Below, in pieces: positions 1-12,900 of a DNA stretch of 64,000 nucleotides (its first letter is position 1; each line of letters starts with the position of its first letter). The stretch is from Spisula solida (taxonomy: Eukaryota; Mollusca; Bivalvia; Venerida; Mactridae). The notes beneath the pieces were generated by a model that searched no databases, was not told the DNA's origin, and worked only from the letters and a program-made list of their open reading frames with translations. Position numbers and translations under genes: made by a program. The stretch spans positions 940,001 through 1,004,000 of the forward strand of contig OX365949.1 in assembly GCA_947247005.1 (NCBI GenBank), written 5' to 3'.

Positions 1-480
1 GATTGACAAAACTATATAATCTCTGACTGACCATAACACACTTAAATATATAAATTGCATTAATCACACCATCCCGTTAATTACTGGATTAGACATGCCT
101 GAGGGGCAATATACATATTTACACAATATGACATACTTTCTGTCCAATATACTGATCAGTATTATACTGGTGACAATGGATCTAGTTATCCCCCAATAAG
201 TTTTTGATGGTTTAAAAATACATTCAGGGGCCATGTATACATTATAATTGAATAGCTCCTGACTGTAAAATCAAAGATCTAAACGCGTGTATTTTAGATC
301 TTTGGTAAAATAAAACAATATATAATACATACTATATATTATATAAGAAAGTATGATAAGAAAGTCTCCGTATCTAGCAGACGCTATTTGACAAATATTC
401 GTCGTTCTGATTGGCTATTTGGATGTGTGTGATTGGACAGAGATAACGATAACCTACCAAATGCTAGTTTTGACCCTCTT
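1..480. other. AT-rich 5' flank without a recognisable gene
   Basis: No coding sequence is seen. A near-perfect inverted repeat built on CAAAGATCTAAA and its complement, with a spacer of about nine bases, lies near 270-303. The rest is low-complexity AT-rich DNA that may belong to the promoter or 5' intron of the MARVEL gene. Confidence 0.5.
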
Positions 481-494
481 CGTACACATATATA

Positions 495-816
495 CGATTT
501 AGTAGGAACCTACTATATACGAGTTTTGACCCTCGATTTAGTAGGTACCTACTAATTCGAATTAGGTGGAACCTCTATTCGATTTAGTAGGAACCTACTA
601 ATTCGATTTAGGTGGAACCTCAGAACTAGAATTCATACTTTCGCGTACAAAAGGGTCAATATTAGTTATTTAGTAGGTACCTACTAAATATTTAGTAGGT
701 ACCTACTAAATCGGAGAGGTTCCTACTAAATATTTAGTAGGTTCCTACTAATCATTTAGTAGGTACCTACTAATTATTTAGTAGGTACCTACTATATATT
801 TAGTAGGTACCTACTT
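495..816. repeat. Cluster of 16-bp palindromes (TAGTAGGTACCTACTA)
   Basis: About nine copies of TAGTAGGTACCTACTA, or variants with GGAACC or GGTTCC centres, are present, several spaced about 21 bp apart. Most copies are self-complementary. The block is bracketed by copies of GAGTTTTGACCCT (near 470, 522 and 823). It lies 180-500 bp upstream of the first coding exon of the MARVEL gene, in its promoter or 5' intron. Confidence 0.8.
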
Positions 817-956
817 AATACGAGTTTTGACCCTAACCGTACGCCATATGGGGACAGGGAACATTTTATTTGATGTGCTTATACTGTCATTTGATTGTCA
901 ACAAAAAAAAAAAATTGTGAATTTGTGAAAATATTAAATAGATTTGATGTTGTTGT

Positions 957-966
957 TTTTTTGCAG
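957..966 (+). promoter_or_regulatory. Probable 3' splice site ahead of the first coding exon
   Basis: A T-rich tract running into TTTTTTGCAG ends about 30 bases before the ATG at 997. This implies a non-coding 5' exon further upstream, which I could not locate. The true promoter may therefore lie upstream of the palindrome cluster or outside the window. Confidence 0.5.
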
Positions 967-996
967 CCTGTGTAGTGACAGTAACACGACATAAGA

Positions 997-3900
997 ATGG
1001 AAACTACTTCATCAAGCTCCGGTGGGATTGGTTTAGATAAAGGATATTTAAAGTCTTTACCCAGCTATCTAAAAATTGCTGAGATAGTAAGTATATAAAT
1101 TTTGTCATTTTATTTTAGGGCTCTGTCTTAGTTCTTGTATGAACGGTTGGTGAGTGGGTCAGCTATATAAGTTAAATTTAATGGTAAATGTGTGCCTTCC
1201 TGCCTGTTGCTATCGGCATTAAATGTTAGTAGTCAGGAAGTTAATGTGCTCAGTAAGTATAGTTGTCTCATAAACCAAAATGGCTGAATCATCCAATGGG
1301 GATATCAGTTAGAATCAGGGATCCTACATATCCTAGTCAAACCAACTTGACGCGTGTATCCACTGAATCAAGTGACTGATCAAGACAGACAGTATAGTCA
1401 CAATGTCAATAAAATTCCACTCGCTATTCGTCACTAGACTAGAGTCTAGTGAGTCTCTTTCCGGTACCTTTATATAATGTTTTAAGTTGTTCATTCAAAG
1501 AACAACTAGTTTTAATACATATCAACAATTGCAACAATTTACCGTTCAATACATGTAGTTAATATGCATACATGATTTCAGGGGTTTTTCGCCTTAATAT
1601 ATAACAGAGGCCTGTAAAACACTCCTTCCTAATTGAAAAGTTCTTTAAACTCATCCAGTTTTCCCAAAAAAGTTTTCCCAAATCAGGAAATACACCGATA
1701 TTTTCCCCAAAATGTAGAGGTTAAGGCCCCTTCCCAAAATGAATAGAAAAAGTCCTGGTTTCTTTATGTACGCTGCACATAGATTATAATAAGATAGTAG
1801 ATACATAGAATCTAAATTAATTAATATTCATAAAACTTCTTCGTTAATGGCCACGCCTTTGTTCATATTATCGTTGTTTTGCATGCATGATTATTATCCC
1901 CCGCCAAAGGCGAAGGGATTATAATAATTGTATGCGTCCGTCCGTCCTTTTGTCCAATATTTTGTCCAGAGCATAACTTGAAAATTATTTAAGATATTGA
2001 TTTGAAACTTGACATATGAATAGATGGAAACTAGGAGAAGTGCAGTGACCAAGAACCATAACTCTGTATGGTCCACTTGTGAAATTATCTTGTATTATCA
2101 ATGTATTACTTCGTTTAATTTTATAATAGATTTTTGTCCAGAGCATAACTCTAATACTATTTGACTTTAAACTTGATATATGAATAGATGGTAACTAGGA
2201 GAAGTGCAGTGACCAAGCACCATAACTTTATATGACCCAGTTGTTAAATTATCTCCTCCTATTTAATTTTATAATAGTTTTTCATCTGGGGCATAACTCT
2301 ACAACTATTTGAGATATTGACTTGAAACTTGGTATGTGAATAGATGACAACAAGGAGAAGTGCAGTGGCTAAGAACCATAACTCTATATGGCCCAGTTTT
2401 GAAATTACCTCCCTTTGATTAAACACCCATTAGTAACAAACATTTATGTGGGGATGGCCATGTGAAAGTGGCTCTTGTTAAAGTTTGCAATAACACCCTC
2501 TAATGGTCAACTGTGAATTTTAATTAAGATTGCCCCATTCAAAACTTAAAACTGCTTTGTTTTAGACATTATCCTCTAAAACCCTTCCCTCTGAAATATG
2601 GAATGTATAAGGTCACAAACCACTAAATAAAATTGTTCTTTAACTCAATGTAAAGTGACAATTGTCAGCCCCAGATTATATCATGTTAAAGTCTATGGCC
2701 AGTTGACAGATTTTGGTCCGCTTATGCATTTAGTGGTTTATGACCTATAAGCCATTTTGCAAATTTCAATCCGTAACTAATGGCGGTCAGTTCGATATTC
2801 CGTCATCTAGTTTTTAGCTCACCTGAGCACTTCATACTCGTGGTGGACCGCGATTCGTCTTTCACAATTCAGTCAAAACATCTTCCTAGAAACCACTACT
2901 CTCCGTAATTTCATTCTGTTGGTACAAATACCAGTTTACTGTTCTAATTTTGAAGAAATTGTTGGTGGGTGACTCGCTTACAAAGTTGACTTTTTTGTCA
3001 TGATTGGTAAAAGACCATGGCCGCCAGTTGGCAGGGCTTGTATTTCCCTAAAAACCTTCTTGTCTGAAAGTACTGGTTGGATTTCTAAATAAATTGGTAA
3101 CAATGTTCTAATTTTGAAAATCCTTTATAAGAATCATACAAAATGCCCATTGTTTCATCATGACACCGAAAACCATTTTTTGCATAGTTTGATGCCTGTT
3201 CAGACAAACTATAGTTCACCAATTATCATTTATATCAAGCATGAGGTTTCCATGGCCTCATACGTTTGTTGTATCTAAGTAATGTAACAGACTTAAAGTG
3301 TAATGGTCGCTGAATGCATAAAGGGAGGTAATTGGGTTAATATGCACAAAAGCCTGAAGATTGTCATTAGAGTAGAATGACAGTATATATAAGACCAACC
3401 AATCACCCTTAGGGGTGAGCCCTCGAGGGGGAAGTAGTGTAACGGTCGCTGAATGCTAACGGGAGGTAATTGGACTTTATACACAATTTGTAAACCCTGA
3501 AGATTGTCATTAGAGTAGAATGACAGTATATAAGACCAACAAATCACCCTTAGGGTGAGCTAGCTTTTCACTGACGGGAATTTTCAGAGTCTATCCGTCC
3601 ACACGTTACAAAAGAGCATGTAATTAAGGACTGCAGATTTTTTACATTTTCATTATTTAAACCCAAACAAATTTAATGCCTTCAGCGCTTTGATTGTACG
3701 GGGTATTGGTAGAGCTGTCATTGATAGAAGCGATATTGATGTATCAACTATATTTTGTTCCAAATGATTATCAATTTATAATATGAACAAATGCACTGCA
3801 TCCAGCAGGGATGTCCCATCAGGTTTTTTGATAATCTATCGAGGAAAAAAATGACTATGGAAGACCAGGCGAACAAATACTTCGAAAAGAGTGTTTTCCA

Positions 3901-6900
3901 ATCTAGGAGACGGGTTGTACAGATAGTCCCTATAAATAGCTATTATAGTTTTACACTCGTCTTTTATTTGCTATTTATATTTCAATTCAACATATTCACA
4001 AGTTGGCGTGCTATGCCGTGTGACGACGTCGCGTCATTTCCGACGTCAACATATTGTTTTATTTACGTTGGATTAAATAAGATAATTATGTATTTTTTCA
4101 ATAATGTTCATAATTTGAATCAGGCTTCTATGCCGAAACGTTATGAAAGAATATGTTAGGACTCAAAAGTTTCGTAATTTGAATACTTCTAATTTCAACC
4201 ATTCACTTCTTTCGACTCCGCAATTTTCTAAACCGGAAATAACTTTTTCTAAAACGATTAGTATCGACTCGAAACTCTGAAGAACATAGGCACGTGCGTG
4301 TTACTGGTATGGGTATTTACAATAGCCAGCGCTAAAATATCGATACACTGGTATATGAATGGAACCACCAAAAAGCATATTCCTGCACAATTTTGTTTTG
4401 TAAATTGTAAGTTTGCAAATTGTTGGTTTTATTTGAGTCAAGTCTAAACTCAAACCAAAGATGCTATTTTCAAAAGCTGAATCTTTACCCAACTCAAACC
4501 AAAGATGCTATTTTCAAAAGCTGAATCTTTACCCAACATATACAGTGTAGAGTGTAGAATGGCTAAATAAGTGTTCATCTATATGTGTAAATCGATACAT
4601 CAATGTATCGTCGATACTTGTCTTCCGATATATTGGAATCGTTGATATGTCTTCTAAAATATCGGAATCGTTGATATGCCTCAGGTCGAATCAATGGCAG
4701 CTCTAGGTATTAGCCCTTTGTGGGAGATATGCATTTGTGCATCAAATCCAAAAAACCTTCTAGTTTGGAAGACTTTTTCGGAAACATCTTCAGTCTATAT
4801 AAAATTATATACATGTGCTTTTTTTTTGCAGATACTAGACATAATAGCTTTTATTTGTGCCAGTGTATGGATACACTGGGGACCATATGGTGGAGGTTGG
4901 GTACAGTTTGTGACCATGTCTGCTTTCATCACCACCCTACTCTTGTTTGGATTTCATCTGTTTAGAATCATCCATAAACTTCCTGGCCCATGGGGAATTA
5001 TTGTAAGTTTCTTATTATGTTAATATACGTATATTGTATTTGCTATACCATATAACCTGTCTAGAGCTACACCCTTTGTGAAACACAAGTTTGATTGTTG
5101 TTCTGAGGTTGTTGCTCTAGATAGGTAAAATTTATAGTAAATTGTTACTTCTGAAACAAAATAATGTTGCTTTTAAGGGAGGTTATTTCTATTGAAGGCG
5201 GCTCTGGGGAGGAATTGTATTTTCATAACTTGTTGCCTGTCTTTGCTATCACATTTGGTTGAGCAATCAAATCATCACTGACAGCAGGATGATCTGGGCT
5301 TGATTCCTGTTGTTAGGATAGATTCATGTTTCTCTGTAATGTTGGCTACGATCACATTCTATATTATACAGGGGTTCTACATTTCTGAAATAATCCGGAA
5401 ATCCAGATTTGCTGCATTAAAAAACATTATCTTTTCTGCACAAAGTAAAAGTTATTTGCTGAAAAAATTCAAAGAATTGACAAAGTTATGGTCATTTGAA
5501 GTCCCATAATCTGAATTCGAAAAACACCATGTTTGAAACCTAGTTTAGGTGTACAGGGATGTGTGCTAATGGCACCCCAAACAGACTTGCAACTTGTTTA
5601 GGACTGGACATGTCATGATGCCTCAGTAGAACGCCTGTTTACATAATATATTATTTCTTGCAGGAGATCTTTTTTTCCAGAAAAACTGGTTAGGTCAATC
5701 ATTTTCCAGGTTAGGTCAATCATTTTAATCATTTTCCAGGTTACGTTCATTTTCCAGGTAAACTTGTTAGGTCAATCATTTTCCAGGTAAACTGGTTAGG
5801 TCAATCATTTTCCAGGTTAGGTCAATCATTTTCCAGGTAAACTGGTTAGGTCAATCATTTTCCAGATAAACTGGTTCAGTCCATTATTTTCCAGGTAAAC
5901 TGGTTATGTCAATCATTTTCCAGGTAAACTGATTAGGTCAATCATTTTCCAGGTAAACTGGTTAAGTCAATCATTTTCCAGGTAAACTGGTTATGTCAAT
6001 CATTTTCCAGGTAAACTGGTTAGGTCAATCATTTTCCAGATAAACTGGTTAAGTCAATCATTTTCCAGGTAAACTGGTTTTGTTAATCATTGTCTAGATA
6101 AACTGGTTAGGTCAATCATTTTCCAGATAAACTGGTTAGATCAATCATTTTCCAGATAAACTGGTTAGGTCAATCAATTTCTAGGTAAACTGGTTAAGTC
6201 AATCATTTTCCAGGTAAACTGGTTCGATAGATCATTTTCCAGGTAAACAGATCAGAACATCCTAATCTTTATGTAACCTAGACATTGTGTTTGTCTGTGT
6301 AAATCTAGACCAAGTTTGGTGCGTGGGTAGAAATCTAGGTCACTAGGGTGTTTGCTCTCCCACTGAAGTCAAGGTGATACATTTGACTTAATCTTCGTGA
6401 AACTTGGTAATAATGTGTCACTGTCATGATATCAATGCAAAGTTTGATACTCTGCTCTCCAGGATGAAAATACTAGGTCACATTCTGTAGAGAATTTTCA
6501 GTTTTGACTTGATTTTGATGAAAATTGTTCACCACATTTGCCTCTATGATAACTAGGCCATGTATGATGCTGGGTCATTACCAGGGTTAAAAACAAGGTA
6601 ATTAGGGGCCAAATAACAAACCTTTGCTTACATTGTAGATGTCACAGTTTTTGCCTTATTGTTAGTTGACCTAAGCAGAATATAATGGATTTTTACCCTT
6701 GCTACCAGGATGACCTATATGGGTAACCTGAATATTGACCTAAACAGTTTGTCTTGTAATATTAGGTCACATGGGGTCAACAACCAGGTCAAACCATCAA
6801 CATTTGACTCAAGTACTCCGGTGACAGTAATTATGTCTAATCAAATTGAATGTCCAGAGTTATTGTATAAAGTGAATATTATTGTATACAATTGTTTTAT

Positions 6901-9900
6901 TAGCTCACCTGCCACAAAGTGGCAAGGTGAGCTTTTGTGATTGTTTTTTGTCCGTCGTCCGTCCGTTAGACATTTCACCGTTAACACTCTAGCACTTTCA
7001 ATTTTGCTTTGATCTTCATCAAATTTGGTCAGTAGTTGTATCTCAATGAAAAAAAAGGTCAAGTTCGAAGTTGGGTCAAAAACTAGGTCAAAAGGTCAAA
7101 TAGTAGGAAAACCTTGTTAACACTCTAGAGGCCATATTTTTGCTTCAATCTTCATGAAGTTTCGTCAAAATGTTTATCTTGATGACCTTAAGGTCAAGTT
7201 GGAAGTTGGGTCATGTGGGGTCAAAAACTAGGTCAAAAGGTCAAATAATAGGAAAACCTTGTTAACGCTATAGAGGCCATATTTTTGCTTCAATCTTCAT
7301 GAAGTTTGGTCAAAATGTTTATCTTGATGACCTTAACGTCAAGTTCGAAGTTGGGTCATGTGGGGTCAAAAACTAGGTCAAAAGATCAAATAATAGGAAA
7401 ACCTTGTTAACGCTATAGAGGCCATATTTTTGCTTCAATCTTCATGAAGTTTGGTCAAAATGTTTATCTTGATGACCTTAAGGTCAAGTTCGAAGTTGGT
7501 TCATGTGGGGTCAAAAACTAGGTCAAATAATAGAAAAACCTTATTAAATCTCTTTAGGCCATATTTTTGCTTTAATCTTCATCAACTTTGGTCAAAATGT
7601 ATATCTTGATGACCTTAAGGTCATGTTTAAAGTTTGTCCATTTTTAGCAGATGAGCGCCCCAGGATCTATGATCCTCTTGTACTTTTCATGTATTAAATC
7701 ATCAATTGTACATTTTATAAAATTCTGCAGCTTGGATGTTGAGACAGGCAGATATTGTTGGCTGATTCACATTTTTGTTAAATAATCAATTGAAAGGATT
7801 TGTTAAAACTGTGTTTAATTAAATTCTTTATTTCTTTGTAGCAATTAATATACTATATTGTAATTACTTTGATGATATTGATATCGGCCATTGTGTCGGC
7901 ATCACGTGCACACTGGGATTCTTCTATCGCTGCCACGGCTGTAAGTGCCACGCCCTTTATCTGTGTTCCCCCGCTCATGCACAGTCCTATATACATGTAG
8001 TTATTGTGGTAGTTGGAAATATCTGCTGTATTGTGAACAGTGATGATATAAATGTAATCAAATTATGAGAATTCTTTTCTTCAAATTTCGTTTAGATTTC
8101 GGTCGAAGTCGAGACCACATAATAACATCACCGTCTCCATTTTAGGAAAAAAATATGATCATCTAGATAATTATGTAATTTACTGTAATATAAAATATCT
8201 CAATACTATCTACCATTGATTCTGTGGTGTGCTGAATGATTTGCTCTGTAGCATTAGGGTCTGTAATTCTCTTATTATGTGCTATCGGCGATTATCACAT
8301 GTCACAGACTCATTTACAAATGTATAATAATTCATAAACTAATGCTAAGCTTTTGTTTTAAAAATTAATTAAAAATATATTCTCCTTTGATCATATTTGA
8401 TAACGTAACTACATGAATTCTGATCATAATAAGACTGCAGATATTTCCATATATATATATACTTACGTGTATATATGATACCATTTGGCTGTTGTTTATT
8501 TGTTGTTTTACAGTTTACACTGAATATTGTTTGCATGTAAAGCATGTTAAGCATGTGATGATATGAAGGTGGCATGTCTGCATACGTCAACGTTTTTGTT
8601 GTATTTTATTTTTATGTCACTGCGTATAGGAATTGATCTACTATGTGGTGTATTCATTAATGATCCTGATAGCGGCTATCGTCTGTGCCGCGCGTGGCTA
8701 CTGGCATAGCAGTATAGGGGCCGCTGCAGTGAGTATGAAACCCAAACATGTGTGCCAAGAGTGACTTACTAGCTAGTTTAGTTGTCTTCACATGCAGAAC
8801 TGAAGCATATTCAATACTTACCGACATATTTGTCTTGATCTGATGTAAGCGTTTTATTAAACTGGAAATTTTTAAAAAGGTTTGACATTGTCCCACCTTG
8901 AATAAAATATAAATAATGGAAGTTAAGATGCGATGCCACTGTGTATCTCAAATATATTATGATCGCCGTGCTGAATATCATCAAATTAACTGAAAATGAA
9001 TCTGTAAGAATTATTTCTTTTTTCAGGCCCAGGATAACGCCCTGATGGCTTTCTTGATTAAAGTCAATTTCTCAGAATGTTTCTCATGACTTTCCAATGT
9101 CAGGTTACGAAATGTTTCAGTTCTGCATGTTAATAATCTTTCGTCTTTCAGTCGTTGCCGTAACCTGTTGATTGGTCACTATTAACAAACAACGTACACT
9201 ATAAGGTTAAACATGTGGCTTGTCAAATTCTTCATTTGTATTTCTTTAAGGAACACTTTCATAAATGCAATTCTAAATTTATGATAAAGAAATCTGTGGT
9301 GGTATTCAATATTCATCTTATTTAATTGGAGAATAAGGATAGCCAATCAAATTGCCTGTAACTGACCAAGAGTTTAATATGGTGTGATCTGATTGGTTGT
9401 CCTTATCCTTAAGTCAAGTAAGATCAATATTGAAAACCACCCCATGGTCATGAATGATGAACTGCTTAGCTACCGTCAGATCCAATATATAGTTATGTAT
9501 TCTATTGACAATGACAAACTTTTATTGCTTTATAAGCCTCTGGCCTGTGGCAAACATATAAAAAAAAATTATGTACACAAATACAAATACATTCATAAAT
9601 ATACAATATACGATAGTCCAAACAAATTAACATGATCCTCAAATTCTCCAGCAGCATAATTTAACAGTTCATTTGTTGTCTACAACTTACCTTTCACCTT
9701 TATTTATATAAGCAGAGTGTATTACGAATATGTACGAGATATAGAATAAACACCGATTTAAATTACCAATATGGCACAACAATCTCACAACAATCTCACA
9801 ACAATCTCACAACAATCTCACAGAAATTGATACAATTAAGCTCAAGAAGCTTGTTATATATTCTTGCATATAGGTCGGCGTCTCGTATATTCTTGCATAT

Positions 9901-12900
9901 AGGTCGGCGTCTCGTATATTCTTGCATATAGGTCGGCGTCTCGTATATTCTTGCATATAGGTCGGCGTCTCGGGGAACAATGTTAATTTGTCGTACTATA
10001 GAACCAGACAGTAATATTAAAGAAACATACATACATGGAATTACTCTTACATGATGAATTATGAATTGAATTTCGTGTTGTTATGTATTTTATTCCATGT
10101 TGTTATGTATTTTATTCCATGTTGTTATGTATTTTATTCCGTGTTGTTATGTATTTTATTCCATGTTGTTATGTATTTTATTCCGTGTTGTTATGTATTT
10201 TATTCCATGTTGTTATGTATTTTATTCCATGTTGTTATGTATTTTATTCCATGTTGTTATGTATTTTATTCCGTGTTGTTATGTATTTTATTCCATGTTG
10301 TTATGTATTTTATTCCATGTTGTTATGTATTTTATTCCGTGTTGTTATGTATTTTATTCCGTGTTGTTATGTATTTTATTCCGTGTTGTTATGTATTTTA
10401 TTCTGTTTTTCTAGTACTTTGCATTTATAAAAAAGGTCTTTCACCCAGAACAAAAGCCAAGTTATGTTAACTACAGGAAATTTAGGGGAGGGGTGTACAC
10501 CATTCTTTGCCCTTCCCCTTAAATCTGCCCTTGAATGGACACTTTAAAGAACACTCTCTAAGTTATATACTGAAAAGAAACTAAGGGAAAAGGGATACTT
10601 ACCGGTAGTATAGGTTATAGATCCTATAATAAAATAATATACAAATTGTGTGCAAGGGAGTGTTCAGTTAACAGATTGACTTTATGAACCACTTAATAGA
10701 TCATTATTTGTGTCCATTGCAAAACTATCGATGTAATGGATAAATGGTAAAAAAAATGAAAATCCTTGACCTTTGATCGGACAAAAAACTGGGATGAATT
10801 AGCTATATTTACTCCAAAAAACCTAAGGGAAAATGGTAACAAATGAAAGAATGGACTAGCTGTATGCTATATACAACTGTACGGAGCATATTGATTTTGC
10901 TGTAAATGCTCTGCACAGCTTTAACGGTAATTACAGATTCCAATATAATGGTGGAGTTATGATAGAGACATTATCTTCTGTATATTTTCCTGTAAGTAGA
11001 GTATTGGTGCATTGTTACTGGCACAGATCTATATGTACAGACAAGGTTTTGTTAGATTCTTAGTGTTTTGTGTCCGACCTTTGACACATCAATATAGCCA
11101 TTTACTTACATGGTGTATAAGTTTTATACAGGGTGAAAAAAAGTAAATTGACTGGTACACGAACCATTTCAATTAATACTCAATATATGGTTTTAGTTAA
11201 GTAAATCTGTGCTATTTTAAACATCCAAGATCAAGAGTTCACTCTTAAAACATTTCAACATCACTCACTCAAAACTAATGCCTCTTGCACCTGATACATG
11301 TCACTAAATGCTTGTCTCACAGCACTCTGCTTGTAACACTTGAACTCAACTCTTGTCTCACAGCACTCTGCTTGAACACTCTAACTCAACACTTGTCTCA
11401 CAGCACTCTGCTTGAACACTCTAACTCAACACTTGTCTCACAGCACTCTGCTTGAACACTCTTACTCAACTCTTGTCTCACAGCACTCTGCTTGAACACT
11501 CTAACTAAACTCTTGTCTCACAGCACTCTGCTTGAACACTCTAACTCAACACTTGTCTCACAGCACTCTGCTTGAACACTCTTACTCAACTCTTGTCTCA
11601 CAGCACTCTGCTTGAACACTCTAACTCAACTCTTGTCTCTCAGCACTCTGCTTGAACACTCGAACTCAACACTTGTCTCTCAGCACTCTGCTTGAACACT
11701 CGAACTCAACACTTGTCTCACAGCACTCTGCTTGAACACTCTTACTCAACACTTGTCTCTCAGCACTCTGCTTGAACACTCGAACTCAACACTTGTCTCT
11801 CAGCACTCTGCTTGAACACTCGAACTCAACACTTGTCTCACAGCACTTGAAACTCAGCTCTCAACACTTTCAGCACTCAGCAACTGGAACTCAACACTTC
11901 CCTCGCACTTGTCTCTTAACTACCAACACCTATCAGAACTCAAGACAACACTACTGTTCTCAATAATCGGGAAATCGGCATTAAAAAGAAGGAAAGTGTA
12001 TCAAAAAGAGAAAGTGTATCAAAAAGAGATAGTGTATCAAAAAGAGAATGTGTATCAAAAAGAGTGTGTATCAAAAAGAGTGTGTATCAAAAAGAGAAAG
12101 TGTATCAAAAAGAGAAAGTGTACCAAAAAGAGAAAGTGTATCAAAAAGAGAAAGTGTACCAAAAAGAGTGTGTATCAAAAAGAGAAAGTGTACCAAAAAG
12201 AGAAAGAGTACCAAAAAGAGTGTGTATCAAAAAGAGAAAGAAAAGAGAGATTCAAAAAGAAAGATTTCTGTACTTGTTAATTCATTTCAATTAAGGTCAT
12301 CTCAATAATCAGGGTGAGAAGAATACACTGTAACATCTTGACTGGAGGCCTACGGTTATCTTATACACTGTAACATCTTGACTGGAGGCCTACGGTTATT
12401 TTACATTATATAATCCATCATATTATATTTTATTGATAATTCAACACATTATGTGTCACATACATGCCTTTGGTCATATAACACAAAACAGTATGAAGAT
12501 ATTTAATTTATTCAGGAGATATAATGGTATTCATAAGCAAATGTGTGCAAAAAGTTAATGGCTGGTTTTTATTGTACATTCATCGAATAGACTGCATGTG
12601 GGCACTTGGCTTATGAATAGGGGATCTTCTGAATACCAACCCACATACATACACTCATATCCATACACTCACATACATACACTCATATCCATACACTCAC
12701 ATGCATACACTCATATCCATACACTCACATACATACACTCACATCCATACACTCATATCCATACACTCACATACATACACTCACATACATACACTCACAT
12801 CCATACACTCATATCCATACACTCACATACATACACTCATATCCATACACTCACATACATACACTCACGTCCATACACTCATATCCATACACTCACATCC

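Noticed and set aside
3791..4159. 122-codon ORF in MARVEL intron 1
   Set aside because: No recognisable domain, AT-rich codons, no splice context, and it lies in repeat-rich intron.
9001..9090. Possible fourth alternative exon of the MARVEL gene after TTTTTTCAG at about 9027
   Set aside because: The translation (AQDNALMAFLIKVNFSE) has no similarity to the TM3 exons and no donor at the right distance.
10051..10470. Hydrophobic 139-codon ORF resembling a multi-pass membrane protein
   Set aside because: It is a 22-bp array read in rotating frames, open in all three plus frames, which no real gene would be.
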